This document shows, piece after piece, positions 52,263 to 63,490 of a stretch of DNA of 64,000 nt. A model generated the notes under the pieces. The model saw nothing but the letters and a program-made list of their open reading frames with translations, was not told the origin of the DNA and did no database searches. How positions within the stretch are numbered: the first letter of the stretch is position 1; each line of letters opens with the position of its first letter. Source of the DNA: Tubulanus polymorphus (taxonomy: Eukaryota > Nemertea > Palaeonemertea > Tubulaniformes > Tubulanidae); the NCBI RefSeq assembly GCF_964204645.1, contig NC_134028.1, positions 14,127,263 to 14,191,262 of the forward strand. Direction: 5' to 3'. A program made the position numbers and the translations under genes.

Positions 52263-52558
52263 TAATTTAGATAAAAAGTATTTAAATAAACAATAACTTC
52301 AAATAGTAATAAAATAACTTAAAACTTTAACACTAGATTGAATAGATTTTGATAAGAATTGAATAAAAAAACAATAACTTCAAATAGATAGTGAATTATA
52401 TTATATTTTTAATATTTTCTTTTGCAATTCTAGTTAACACTAGATTAAATAGATTTTGAATAGATTCAAGTAAAAGTATTACTTATCAAACACTACTATC
52501 ACATTAAGTATTATTCTAGTATCATTTTATAATATTTTGCCGCTTTTTCTATTATATA
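52263..52558. other. AT-rich spacer with repeats upstream of accessory gene
   Basis: Contains two copies of AACAATAACTTCAAATAG (52288, 52370) and several TCTAGTTAACACTAGATT-type inverted words, comparable to the spacers at 5529-5778 and 44890-45285. Ends with the CTATTATATAAATG start motif. Confidence 0.55.
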
Positions 52559-52560
52559 AA

Positions 52561-53126
52561 TGTCAAAGAAATCGAGTGAAAATAGTATTGATATTAAAAG
52601 ACAATTGAGGATTTAGGTATTACTGGCAATAATGATACAGTTGTTTCTAATTGTGCTCAAAATAATAATAATATTGATTATGAATTCTATTTAACATGTA
52701 AGCACCATCCAGAATTACTAATTGCTAGCGGAAAGTGTAATGAATTTCTCAGTAAAATTATAGCTTATCAAGAATTAGATAATATGAAACCAGATAAAGT
52801 AATCAAACATTTCAAAATATATGAAGAAGCTAGATTAGCTAGAATAAAGGATTCTATAAGTGATAGAATAGTGAAATGTTACTCGAAGTTATGTAACCGG
52901 ATAAAACAAATTGATGACGGAAATAAATTATATAGTGATTTAAAAAATGATTATTTAGTTATGACAGAATGACAAAAATGGGTAGGTTATGCTTCATTTC
53001 AATTAGAAGGAATTATGATATTAATTTCCACTGGAGTTATAACATTTTCTAATATCAAGCCTATAGAATATAAAGATAAAAATAAATCAGAAAATATTGA
53101 ATCTATTGAAAAATTAACTAAAATAA
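52561..53126 (+). pseudogene. Polinton accessory protein (184-residue family), broken
   Basis: ATG 52561. A frameshift near 52600 precedes the body: YEFYLTCKHHPELLIASGK, KIYEEARLARIKDSIS, SDLKNDYLVMTE, then a TGA at 52970 in place of a sense codon, then KWVGYASFQLEGIMILISTGV. The C-terminal hydrophobic stretch is kept and a charged tail overlaps the next start. Function unknown. Confidence 0.75.
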
Positions 53127-53462
53127 ATGAGTGATGATACTAAGAAAAAGCCTAGATCTGAAAAACAAATTGCATCGTCAAAGCAATTAGGTGAAAGATC
53201 TGCAGAGTTAGAAAAAGCTAAGAAAGAGAAATTAGCTGTTATAAATGAATCATCCGTTATTGATTCGAATGATAATCCATCTAATACTGGAAGAAATAAT
53301 TACTTATATATTACAATTGGGTTAATCACAGTAGTTATATTTTTTGGCGTAACATATAAATTCAAATCTAATAATAATCATGATAATGATAATGATGATA
53401 GAAGTGATGATTATAAACCTATTATACACGAAAATAAATCTAAATTATTATTAATGGATTAA
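53127..53462 (+). CDS. Small basic single-pass membrane protein
   Basis: 111 residues: basic N-terminus (KKPRSEKQIASSKQLGERSA), linker, hydrophobic segment (LYITIGLITVVIFFGVTY near residues 58-75), Asn/Asp-rich tail. Same family as 4805-5173 and 45828-46181. Frame intact, immediately upstream of integrase. Confidence 0.75.
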   Translation: MSDDTKKKPRSEKQIASSKQLGERSAELEKAKKEKLAVINESSVIDSNDNPSNTGRNNYLYITIGLITVVIFFGVTYKFKSNNNHDNDNDDRSDDYKPIIHENKSKLLLMD

Positions 53463-53469
53463 AATTAGA

Positions 53470-54553
53470 TGAAAAAAGAACAGTATTTAAGAGATTTATA
53501 TCATAACCCAGAGAGTGAAGTATCATATTCTAGTGTTTAAGAATTATAGGGTAAAATAGAATTTGATAAAGAAAATATATAAAATATAGTGAACTAAGAT
53601 TATGGTTACAAAATCAACCCATGTATCAAATCCATAAGAAAATGGATAAAAATTATTTAACAATAAAAATTATTGTTTCATATATAGATCAACAATGGCA
53701 AGCAGATTTAATTGACATGAAGAACTTAGAGGAATACAATAAAGAATATTTCTGGTTATTAAATGTTATAGATATATTCAGTAGATACGCATGGTCAATT
53801 CCAATCAAAAATAAAACTGGTATAGAAGTTACTAATGCATTTAAAAATATATTTAAAGAAGCTATCCCAGGAAAGATACAATTTGATGAAGGTAAGGAAT
53901 TTTATAATAAACATTTAAAAAAACTATTTTCTGATAACGATGTAGAATATTTTTCAACACACTCAGATAAAAAAGCATCTATTATAGAAAGTTTTAATAA
54001 AACATTGAAAACTAGAATGTGGAAATATTTTACTGCAAATGAAACATATAAATATACCGATGTATTAGATGATTTAGTGAAAGGTTATTACAATTCTAAA
54101 CATAGTTCTATAAATATGAAACCTATACAAGCTAGAAAAGAAGATAATTCAGAAATAGTTTGGAATAATTTATGTGGAGTGTTTGTTACACATGATTTTG
54201 GAGAACCTAAATTTAAGATTGGACAACACGTTAGAATATCTAAATATCGAAAAACATTAAAAGGTTATACTCCAAATTTTACTGAAGAAATATTTAAAAT
54301 TAAAAAGATAATATTAACTAAACCTTTTGTTTATAAATTAGTAGATTTAAAAGATGACGAAATATTAGGTTATTTCTATGAACAAGAATTATCACTTGTA
54401 CCAAATCCAGATGAAATAGAATACAAAATAGAAAAAGTATTGAAAACAAAAACTCTTAAAGGAAAAAAGTATTCTTTGGTGAAATATAAAGGGTATGATG
54501 ATAAATTTAATGAATGGATTTTATCTAGTAAAATTAAAATAATAAATGAATAA
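53470..54553 (+). pseudogene. Polinton integrase with chromodomain, broken N-terminus
   Basis: Starts MKKEQYLRDLYHNPESEVSY, then stops and shifts between 53537 and 53620. From 53621 the frame is open to 54553: catalytic Asp (QADLIDM), Asp (IQFDEGKEF) and Glu (ASIIESFNKTL; VERFN in the 43-kb copy), then the chromodomain-like KYSLVKYKGYDDKFNEWIL. Overlaps the ATPase start by 8 bp. Confidence 0.9.
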
Positions 54554-55022
54554 AGATTTCTTTATATTTGAACCACATAATATGTTAGTTACTGGAGTAA
54601 CCAACTGTGGTAAAACGTATTTCATATTAGATTTGTTAGAAACTATTTATAAGAATCATTTTGATAATATAATATTATTCTGCCCTACTTATGAAATCAA
54701 TAAAACATATAATAGAGATATGGTTAAGATAAAAAAGTTTATTATATTAGATCCTAAAACAGTGAAAGAAAATTTAGATAATTGTATTAAAATTGCAATT
54801 GATATTCACAAAGGTTCGAATACATTATTCATTATAGATGATTGTGCAAATTTACATGATTCAAAAGTTAGAGAAAGTGAGTTATGTTATCCGGCTTTCT
54901 CAGAGAGACCTTTTCGTATAACAACTTGGGTTTTAAATCAAAAATATAATATAATTCAATTGTTAAAGATTTTAGAGAAAACATTAGATTTTAAGTTTTA
55001 TTCTACAATTAAGATAGAAAAT
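54546..55022 (+). pseudogene. Packaging ATPase, 5' part, cut by Penelope-like element
   Basis: Walker A GVTNCGKT and Walker B LFIIDDC intact. SGRHFGITT of the other copies reads SERPFRITT here. Small changes near 54950 shift the frame before the insertion at 55022. Codons continue at 58167 after the retroelement. Confidence 0.9.
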
Positions 55023-55219
55023 AAGATAAAATCCCACTTTTTACAGATTAAACGAATTTAAAAACCAGAATCTATTTATTCAATCAAAAATATATAAAAG
55101 ACACGACGCTTCGATCTCACCCTAGAGATCATCGTCAGGTGTAAGATATAGATTAAAAACAGGGGTATATATACAGAGGAGGACAGGTTAATTGAGTAAA
55201 TTGGTGAGTGAGTAAATAA

Positions 55220-55588
55220 TTAGTGTTTGGCAAGGCATGAAGTAATATACTTAGAAAGAAGGGAATTATGTGGAGAAAAGCCATTATTTAAATTGGTACT
55301 AATATCTGAGTGACGAGTAATCAGGGCAGACTCAACTATGTTGCGTTTAGTGTAATTGCTGGAAGTATAAATAATTTCGGCTTTATCAAAATTAAAACGA
55401 TGACCAGTGTTCCAAACGTGATTGGCTACGCCACTAGCCGGGTTTTGATTTATTGTATCCTTTTTGTGTTCCGAAATTCGAGTTTTTAAATCACGACCAG
55501 TTTCTCCAAAGTAAATTTTATCACAGCCAAAACAAGGAATTGTGTAAACTCCGCAGTCCAAAGGTTTAGGTTGATTGTTTTTAACCAT
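55220..55588 (-). pseudogene. Inverted GIY-YIG endonuclease copy of the Penelope-like element
   Basis: 122 codons, nearly identical to 57559-57927 (DCGVYTIPCFGCDKIYFGET, GRDLKTRISEHKKD). It is part of the 5' inverted 3'-end segment and unlikely to be expressed as an independent gene. Confidence 0.85.
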
Positions 55589-55677
55589 TGATTGTTTTTA
55601 AATTGGTTTAATCTGTAAATAGTGGGATTTTATCTTATTATCCGTTCACCACGTTTGAGTGTTGTTATCGTTCTATT

Positions 55678-57520
55678 ATGTTACCCACGGATTTTAATTT
55701 GGCTTTGAAATTCTTATTCATAACCTTTCCTCATTTGATCTTTACTTTTCGAAAATACGAATCTGCTGCTTATAAAGCTCACAAATCCAAAGAAAACGTC
55801 ATATTTTTTCAAAAATGTCTCCAGGAACCGGTTATTCCTAAATCTCTGAATTGGTTGAATAAATTCAAATCAGATCAACCATTTTCAAATGAAGCAGCAT
55901 CTCATCTAATACATTGCATTGTGGAGGCAAAAGAAACTACCAACACCAATTTCTATGAAATGCGACTAGCAGAACGTTTTCCAGACACCATATACCTGAT
56001 GGTTTCCTTTGGCACTCTCTTCATTGAGGCATCAAGAATCTTTGCGCGGCACATCGTCTTAAGGAAAAATTCGCATTTCTCTTCCATTCTGAATAAATTA
56101 ATTGCCAACAGCCCTTGGACCAAATTTTGCGCTACTGATAATGTTGTCAATCTATCTTCGGCTAAATCAACCAAGACACCATTTGGAATACCCTTCAACG
56201 TCAATCTAATCAGTTCTTTCCTCGGAGATTTTCGATTGCTCTCCATGAACTAAAATCCATCAAAACCATCCGCATCTCCAAGGCTAATAAAGGCGGCAAA
56301 ATTGTTATTCAAGATTTGATCAATTACAATTCTAAAATGTTTGCTATTCTCGTTGATTCCAATTTCTACAAATCCATCAAAAACAACACTTTGAAAAAAA
56401 TGCAATCAGCTTTTAATTTAGGTTTAAAAAACATCTCTAAGAAATTTCCTAACCATTCGGACTTCATCTTAAAATTTAACTATCGGCTTCCAAATCTTCC
56501 TTATGCTTATGGTCTTCCCAAAATTCATAAACCCAATTCACCTTTAAGACCGATCATTTCTAATATCAATTCTCCATCATATCGGCTCTCCAAATATGTA
56601 GCTAAAGTACTCTCCCCGGCTCTGGGTACTTTTTCTGATTCTCACATTCGGCACAATATGGATCATTTAGACAAACTCAAAAATCTCAAACCTAATGGAC
56701 AAAAATTTATATCTTTTGACGCTGTTTCCTTGTTCACAAATATACCATCGGAACCAACTCTCAATTTCTTAAGAAGAAAACTCCCGGACTCCAATCTTGT
56801 TCTCCCAATTCCCGTAGAATGTTTACTTGAACTTTTGGAACTCTGTACAACCGATCTAAATTTCCAATTCCAAGACAAATTCTATGAACAAATTTTCGGT
56901 TTCGCTATGGGTAACCCATTATCCCCCATTTTGGCTAATCTTTTCCTTGAACACTTTGAATCCGAAATTCTCCCTAAGTACGCTGGCTCTAAGCCTAACT
57001 TTTGGATTAGATATGTTGATGACATTCCGTGCTTAGTTTCTGATAATTTTGATCTTACCTCTTTTATCGACTTCATCAACTCCCAATATCCATCTTTGAA
57101 ATTCACTTTTGAATGGGAACAAAATGACCAAATTCCGTTTTTAGATGTTCTAATTCACAATAAAATATCTCATTTGATTTTATCAGTCTACCTAAACCTA
57201 TCAACGCCGAGGCATACCTTCACTTCTTTTCGTTTACTGCTAAATCAATCAAAATTGGTCTCGCTCAAGGTCTCTTTCTCCGTGCACTACGGATTTGCGA
57301 TGAAACCTTCCTTTCGGCTGAATTTGAACATATATCCAACTCTCTTAGAAAATTGGCTTACCTTGATCACATTTTGAAAATCGCTATTTCTAAGGCTAAA
57401 CGTACTTTCTTCAATTCTAAACCTCCAGAAAATAAAAAAAAACACATTTCAGAGTTCACTGTAGTTCCGTATGTACCTGTTTTGGAAAAGTTTCGTCACT
57501 CTCTCCCTTAATTGGATAAA
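55678..57520 (+). pseudogene. Penelope-like reverse transcriptase
   Basis: N-terminal frame 55678-56253, then a shift. The RT frame 56316-57377 has PYAYGLPKIHKPNSPLRPII, ISFDAVSLFTNIP, FAMGNPLSPILANLFLEHFE and the catalytic WIRYVDDIPCLV (~57000). A KANKGGKIVIQD motif near 56280 is the usual RT-0 region. Further shifts near 57180-57540 separate it from the endonuclease. The segment 55950-56250 also reads as an open minus-strand frame of unknown meaning. Confidence 0.9.
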
Positions 57521-57558
57521 CAAATCATTTCACGTATGAAAACAAAATTAGTAAGACT

Positions 57559-57927
57559 TTGGTTAAAAACAATCAATCTAAACCTTTGGACTGCGGAGTT
57601 TACACAATTCCTTGTTTTGGCTGTGATAAAATTTACTTTGGAGAAACTGGTCGTGATTTAAAAACTCGAATTTCGGAACACAAAAAGGATATAATAAATC
57701 AAAAACCGGTTAGTGGCGTAGCCAATCACGTTTGGAACACTGGTCATCGTTTTAATGTTGATAAAGCCGAAATTATTTATACTTCCAGCAATTACACTAA
57801 ACGCCACATAGTTGAGTCTGCCCTAATTACTTGTCACTCAGATATTAGTACCAATTTAAATAATGGCTTTTCTCTACATAATTCCATTCTTTCTAAGTAT
57901 ATTACTTCATGCCTTGCCAAACACTAA
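57559..57927 (+). CDS. GIY-YIG endonuclease domain of the Penelope-like element
   Basis: GVYTIPCFGCDKIYFGETGR carries the GIY-YIG signature in Penelope form (VYTIP...YFGET). Next come LKTRISEHKKD, NHVWNTGHRFN (the conserved His/Asn part) and a final E in IVESALI. It would nick the target to prime reverse transcription. Normally fused to the RT; here separated by a shift. Confidence 0.85.
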   Translation: MVKNNQSKPLDCGVYTIPCFGCDKIYFGETGRDLKTRISEHKKDIINQKPVSGVANHVWNTGHRFNVDKAEIIYTSSNYTKRHIVESALITCHSDISTNLNNGFSLHNSILSKYITSCLAKH

Positions 57928-57989
57928 TTATTTACTCACTCACCAATTTACTCAATTAACCTGTCCTCCTCTGTATATATATACCCTGT

Positions 57990-58050
57990 TTTTAATCTAT
58001 ATCTTACATCTGATCTCTAGGGTGAGATCGAAACGTCGTGTCTTATATAT
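57990..58050 (+). ncRNA. Hammerhead-like stem-loop at Penelope element 3' end
   Basis: CTGATCTCTAGGGTGAGATC followed by GAAACGTCGTG. The inverted copy at 55085-55140 reads CTGACGATGATCTC-TAGGGT-GAGATCGAAGCGTCG on the minus strand. The CUGANGA, stem and GAA(A) layout resembles hammerhead ribozymes reported in Penelope-like elements. One extra base before the stem and changes in each copy make activity doubtful. Confidence 0.45.
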
Positions 58051-58166
58051 TTTTGATTGAATAAATAAATTCTGGTTTTTAAATTCGTTTAATCTGTAAA
58101 TAGTGGGATTTTATCTTATTATCCGTTCACCACGTTTGAGTGTGGTTATCGTGGTTATCGTTCTCC

Positions 58167-58325
58167 AATAAAGATAGAAAATCAATGCAACAATCATTGG
58201 AAGAAAATCATATTATACCTACTGAATTACATGATGAATATATGAATAAATTAAAAAGTAATAAAGGTTCAAAATTATTACTGAGACTACAATTTCCTTA
58301 TGAATAGAAATTTATAAAATACCTA
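58167..58325 (+). pseudogene. Packaging ATPase, 3' part
   Basis: Encodes NKDRKSMQQSLEENHIIPTE, YMNKLKSNKGSKLLLRLQFP and then a stop (TAG) three residues before the end seen in the other copies. Continuation of 54546-55022. Confidence 0.9.
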
Positions 58326-58334
58326 TTTATATAT

Positions 58335-58440
58335 CTATGTACGAGACGTACGAGTAAGAAACCAAGATTCTTGCCAAGAAATTAAGAAAGTAAGAATTCT
58401 TGGATTCTTACTCGTACCTCTCGTACTTGGGTATATGAAT
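58335..58440. repeat. Post-ATPase hairpin (third copy of family)
   Basis: Arms ATGTACGAGACGTACGAGTA / TACTCGTACCTCTCGTAC and CCAAGATTCTTGCC / AATTCTTGGATT. Same family and position as 12902-12982. Confidence 0.85.
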
Positions 58441-58570
58441 TAGTTTTGTAATAATTAAAAATATAAAAACGAATAAATGTTTTCACTTAATTAAATAAAA
58501 ATAGATTATATTATAACTATTTCTATACTTAGATAAATAATTTACATTTTTAATTTTGAAAAACTAATTT

Positions 58571-58655
58571 ACATATCTAATTACGAGACGTACGAGTAAG
58601 AAAGTAAGAATTCTTGGATTCTTGGATTTTTACGTACGTCTAGTACATAGATATA
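58571..58655. repeat. Post-ATPase hairpin (fourth copy)
   Basis: TATCTAATTACGAGACGTAC and GTACGTCTAGTACATAGATA flank AAGAATTCTTGGATTCTTGG. Lies directly before the convergent zinc-finger gene, as 13201-13275 does. Confidence 0.8.
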
Positions 58656-58659
58656 TTAA

Positions 58660-58984
58660 TCATTCTAATTTTGTTTCTGATATGTTTATAAAATCATCTT
58701 TGTTTATATCTAATTCATAATAATGCTTAGGTAGATTTATCAATTTTAGTTGAACCATCAGATTATGATAATTAGTATGTATCATACCTTCTTCTCTTAA
58801 TTTTTCAAAGTATTCATCAAAATAGAAATCAAAATGATATCCAAAATTTTTTATAAGATAACTTAAATCTATTTTTCTAAAATATAATAATTTATATATT
58901 TGTTTAGGATTATCTTCTGCATAAGCTAATAATTTATCAAATAACAACTTATAGAATATATAATATTGTTTAGTTTTAGTGATG
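58660..58984 (-). pseudogene. Polinton zinc-finger protein, C-terminal fragment
   Basis: Encodes LLFDKLLAYAEDNPKQIYKL, FRKIDLSYLIKNFGYHFDFY and ends DINKDDFINISETKLE, matching 13412-13760. The frameshift of that copy is absent here (AYAEDNP is continuous). It breaks off at ~58984 against host DNA, losing the fingers and repeats. Confidence 0.85.
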
Positions 58985-60125
58985 CAGCGGAACTAATAAG
59001 GAACATTTTGATATATAACATGACCATAGTACACTATCCCTGATGGAATAATAAGCTCCACTCGACAAACTCGTTCCCGTGTATTTTTATCTCTGTTTCA
59101 GCACACATAACAACTATGGCGGCTTTTCGAGGTGCATGATGGGAGTGTAAATTACGGATTCGAACTTAAACTTGGTGCCAATGCAGATATTAATCTTGTT
59201 TCAAATTATTAAGGTTAAAATTGACCAAAATATATGCGTTTTATCAACAAGAAAATCACATTTAGAGTAATTTTAGAGAGACATATTGAATTTTCACATC
59301 GTATTAATTTAGTCCGTATTGGAAATCCTGATAGTGGCAATCAATTCAATTCAAATCAAATCAATAAATTCTCCGGTTCGCGATTTAAATCATCAAAAAA
59401 TTTATTATAAATCACGTTTTCAAAGTCAACAAGGTAACTAATTTATTTATTTTAGTACAAAGGTTTGATTTGACACTAAAATCAGTTGTTGCATTGCAAT
59501 TAACAGGAGTTAACCTCTATATGATACTTTAGCGTCAGACGTTGTACGGAACCGTAACAACGACTGGTATTCAGACTACACACACACAGCCCCTCTACCA
59601 TCAATGCCTAACCCCTGTTCGACCAACTGTGGGCGTTTTACTTTGAAACATAAGCCTAATTGTAAAAGATAAGCATTAATCTAAGTTAATGCTGCATCTT
59701 TGTCATGAAACCTAAGAAAGATTATTCTATTATTTAGGCCTATTCAAATTTTCTGTCCACTACCACGTGGAAAAAAGACCCAGTCAAAATTGTGCATCAC
59801 GCTTTGACAATGAAATTGGTTCTAGGCTATAAATTTTACGACTCAAACGAATCTTTTCCTTAACAAAGCCGCTTTTAGTTTGAAGCAAAATGTCATTTGC
59901 TTTTAAAATGTGTAATTAGGCCTAATCAAAAGGATACTTCAAAGGCAAACTTTGCCGGGCCAAGAGCCATATTGAATTCAATTTTTTCCGAACCATTATG
60001 CCTCTTTCATCATAACATTATTTATTCTATTTCAAGATCTTAGGCCTACAAGTAGAGAGAGGGCCTACGTTGGGTTCAAATCGGAATTTTAAGATTTATT
60101 TCATTTAAATCTAGGTTTTCACTGT

Positions 60126-60600
60126 AGATTATCAAAGACATGTGGCGTTGTGGGAGTTCATAGTTGTTTGATAATCCATCATTTGTAAGTGTAAGGCTAT
60201 TTGAGGGATTCGAAACCGACATTTTGTAAATTTTGTAGCTTTATTACGTTTAATTCCAGATGTTTACCATGACACGTTTCATTTTGGGGGTTTGTCAGCG
60301 AGTTGGTATGCTGTCGGCAGAAGTAGTTTGATAATTCGTTCCATGTAAGTAAATAGCAATTTGAAGGATTCGAAACCGAAATCCGTATTGTGAATTTTTT
60401 AGTTGTATTTTGTTTGATTCTAGGTGTTTATCATGAATAGGACATGATTCATTTTGAGAGTTTGTCCGCGAGTTTGTATACTGTCAAATGAAGTTTCTTC
60501 GTCAATTTGACGTATGTAAGTATCAATCTATAGTTTATATATAAGGGGTTCGATACAGACATTTGGTGAATTCCTCAGATTTTATTTATTCCAGGTTGTC
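60126..60600 (+). repeat. Tandem ~180-bp repeat with splice-site-like borders
   Basis: Three diverged units share AGGGATTCGAAACCGACATT / GGATTCGAAACCGAAAT / GGGGTTCGATACAGACATTT. Each has a GTAAGT donor-like word and, ~80 bp later, a TTCCAG/TTCTAG acceptor-like word. The presumed exonic parts do not all keep an open frame. Confidence 0.55.
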
Positions 60601-60651
60601 AGAAAAATATGTACTTTATTTCATAGGTTGGTCTTTGATTGAAAACTAAAA

Positions 60652-61116
60652 ATGGATGATAGTTCTAAATTTGATGTTGATTCACATGACCAATCTAGTA
60701 AGTATGGCTCACTCGTCTTTTAGAATAAGAGATCTATTGCATTAATCCTTCAATTCAAGTTGCTATACAACCTTTTATACAGATATTTACCTTATCAATA
60801 TAAACATGTATTTGCCATTAGCCATACAATTCAGTAAAACTTTTCCCATCCAGATTTTGAAACATCATTTGACTCAATTTTTCCTCCTAGCAAATTGCTT
60901 TAGCTCATTCCAATGTTCGCAGTAAAAGTGAATTGTAGCATGTATGATTCCCATCCATCAATTTTGTCTTGTTTCGTATTTTTAGCGAAAATCTCGAAAA
61001 AGTCTGACGTCGCGGCAGGTGGTGGCCAGAAAAAGGAATATTCTTGGGAAATATTTAAAGACGCATGGCAAACACACTTATTGTTCACTTTTTTCCTATC
61101 CTTATTTTTAAACTGA
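60652..61116 (+). CDS. Possible two-exon host reading frame
   Basis: ATG 60652 opens MDDSSKFDVDSHDQS up to a GTAAGT donor at 60699. An acceptor TTTTTAG at ~60986 would continue in frame as KISKKSDVAAGGGQKKEYSW and end at 61116 with a hydrophobic LLFTFFLSLFLN. The total would be ~59 residues. Phase is consistent, but the product matches no family I know and may be chance. Confidence 0.25.
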
Positions 61117-63130
61117 AGTATTGTAATAAACTATTGATTTATTTTTGTTGATCAACGCAACTAGTTTTGTTGTTTTCTTTCTTAATTTACATTTGAATTG
61201 GATGGTCACCTTGCGTAGGAGTCTGTTTGTCATCGAAGCAATACAGTCTAACATGTTGACGTCTCAGATGCAGCGGGGCAGGGCGGTCATTATATTGTGG
61301 ACTTTTCCAAATTACACTTACACAGCCCAACGTGTTTCAGTGTGTAAACTCCGTCGTACTCCGCATTATAAGACAGTGAGGAATTGAGTTTTAGTCACTT
61401 CCTTCGGCTTGATTCGACCAAAAAGACCTTAACTGACTCCACAGAATTTGATTATGAGTCAAGGATTTTCTAAATTTCTGAATGCTTTCTCTGGTTTTAA
61501 GATCAATTCAAATTCAATCTTCAAAATATTTTTGTTGAAAGAAATTCTACTGAAGACAGATTTTGAAATGAAGGATATATCCAGGCAAATAAATACAGCA
61601 AAATCAACTGATGATCATCAAGGTGAAGTTTTCATTCATCTTCGGCTAATTTGTCTACCCCTGATGATTGAAGCATTTTGGTTACTCGCGCCAATTAGTC
61701 AGCCACAGTCGATTTTCATACCATCTGACCTCTTTCCATCTGTAATTAAGCAATCAAATGTAAGAATTACTTAGATAAGGAGCGAAATAATATATAGATA
61801 TCTTAGGAGACTATTTGAAATCATGAGTTTGTTGTGAAAATCTATTACTACAGTCTCGTAGAGCATAGACACCAAGCCACGTGGCATTGGTATTTTAAGG
61901 GCTATTCAGTTTACTCCAAAACAAGTCAATGATTAACATTAAAAAAAGCTTCATATCAAGGGTATGTCGCAGGACTCGTGACGCCCATGAATTACCATCC
62001 CATAATTACAATGAATCCAATTCTGCATGTACGTTAGCACGACTGAATACTAATCCAAATATTGCATTAAAAAAAAACAAATATAGCTGCTAAGCAGCGA
62101 TGACGGGTTTTCTGTAAAGCCATTCAGAATGATGGGAATTGTAGTAGGCCTAAATTGAAATTTCGATACAAAGAATAAAATGCATTGACAGATTCGAACC
62201 TAATATGCAACCACTGTGTAAACGTCAAATATGATTCAGCTTTGAAACCAATCATACGCGGACGTACAGTCACAAATATTAATATATTTGACCAGGTATT
62301 TATTTTGGCATTCAAACATCATGATACTGTATTATCACCATCCTTAAAAATGGATCTGTCCTATTAAGAAGTCATCTTAAGCACCTGCTGAGCCGATAGA
62401 TTGAGTGAATTCACAGATAAGAACGTATTATGATTTAGAATAGATTTAAGAAGTTAATGTTTTTATTGAAATATTTGAATAAATACATATATTGTAGTGT
62501 AGATTCAATCAATAAATTATGAATTGATTTGGTCTGGGTTTCCGGCTGATGTTGATTTGGCTTTTATGGATTACAAATTCTATAGTAATAAACAATTGAT
62601 ACCTGCAACATGTGTGTAAATTAAACCTATTCCATTAGTTGCGTGTGTTTCCAAATAAACGGGAGAGTCACTCTTGATCTGAGTTATTAGAACAAGGGGT
62701 CCAAAACACCATGCCCACTTGGGAAGTGGTTCCAAATGCTCAACAATGTAACAATTCAGGTATCAAAGGTATAAGACATCCCTTTTCAAAGAATACCCAT
62801 CAAAAATTGCAATGAGAAATGGCAAACTCAGAATTCGGGCCAAAATTGACATTTTTGGGCACTAAAAAAGGTCATAGCATGACCATCTTGAGTCCGTATC
62901 CCAATTTCTGTTATGCTGATGGGCCCAGGGGGCATTCGCATATATCCGAAAGATCAAGGTAATTGATCGAAGCATCTTCAAAATTTCCCTCAAAAAGTTA
63001 AAAAAATGTGTAAAAAGTGTTGATTTTGGAGAACAACAATGGCTGGCAATGGAACCAGAATTCTAGCCCGAGTTAAGCGAACTATTGATTCTGATATAAT
63101 GTAAGAACTGATTTCCTTTGTGTACTCTTG

Positions 63131-63490
63131 CAGAATGTCATCCTCCCCCGGCAGCAGGGATTCGAACCTGATGGCATCGAGATTGCCACGGCACGAAACC
63201 CTGCCATAATCGACCATGTGCGCAGATACATGCGCAGTTCAGATGATGTGATATTTAGCCAATCAGAAATCCCGTTTTATTTTAGCCCGGGTTTTCCCAT
63301 TTATAGTTCTTCCTTGAAATTTGCCTCAACGATTATACAACGAGCAATCTGATTGGTGCCGCCAGTTTTTGTTCAGAAAGCTGCGCATGTACCTGCGCAC
63401 CCGGTCTACTGATGCAGGGGTTCGTGCCGTGGCGATGCCATCAGGTTCGAGTCCCTGCAGAGGGAGAATGGCAGAATGTGTTATGTATTA
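63131..63490. repeat. Inverted repeat with tRNA B-box-like sequences
   Basis: The left arm (~63131-63250) has GGGATTCGAACCTGATGGCA and GCCACGGCACGAAACCCTG. The right arm (~63375-63490) has their inverse (GGTTCGTGCCGTGGCGATGC, CATCAGGTTCGAGTCCCTGC), plus an inverted GCGCAGATACATGCGCAG / CTGCGCATGTACCTGCGCA pair. GGTTCGAGTCC fits an RNA polymerase III B box. Probably a foldback or paired SINE-like repeat. Confidence 0.7.

Larger units (their letters stand above)
55023..58166 (+). mobile_element. Penelope-like retroelement with GIY-YIG endonuclease
   Basis: Flanked by a 16-bp target duplication AATTAAGATAGAAAAT / AATAAAGATAGAAAAT (55007-55022, 58167-58182). It contains an RT frame and a C-terminal GIY-YIG domain (57559-57927), and at its 5' end an inverted copy of its own 3' part (55023-55600, including a reversed GIY-YIG frame). 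Inverted 3' fragments at the 5' end are typical of Penelope-like elements. Several frameshifts. Confidence 0.92.

Noticed and set aside
55953-56246. Minus-strand 97-codon frame within the Penelope-like RT region
   Set aside because: It overlaps the RT N-terminal frame in a decayed element. No known domain; treated as a shadow.
60986-61116. Match of KKEYSW to the start of an RP2/TBCC-type protein
   Set aside because: Only a few residues agree and nothing downstream fits. The hydrophobic end and stop argue against it.
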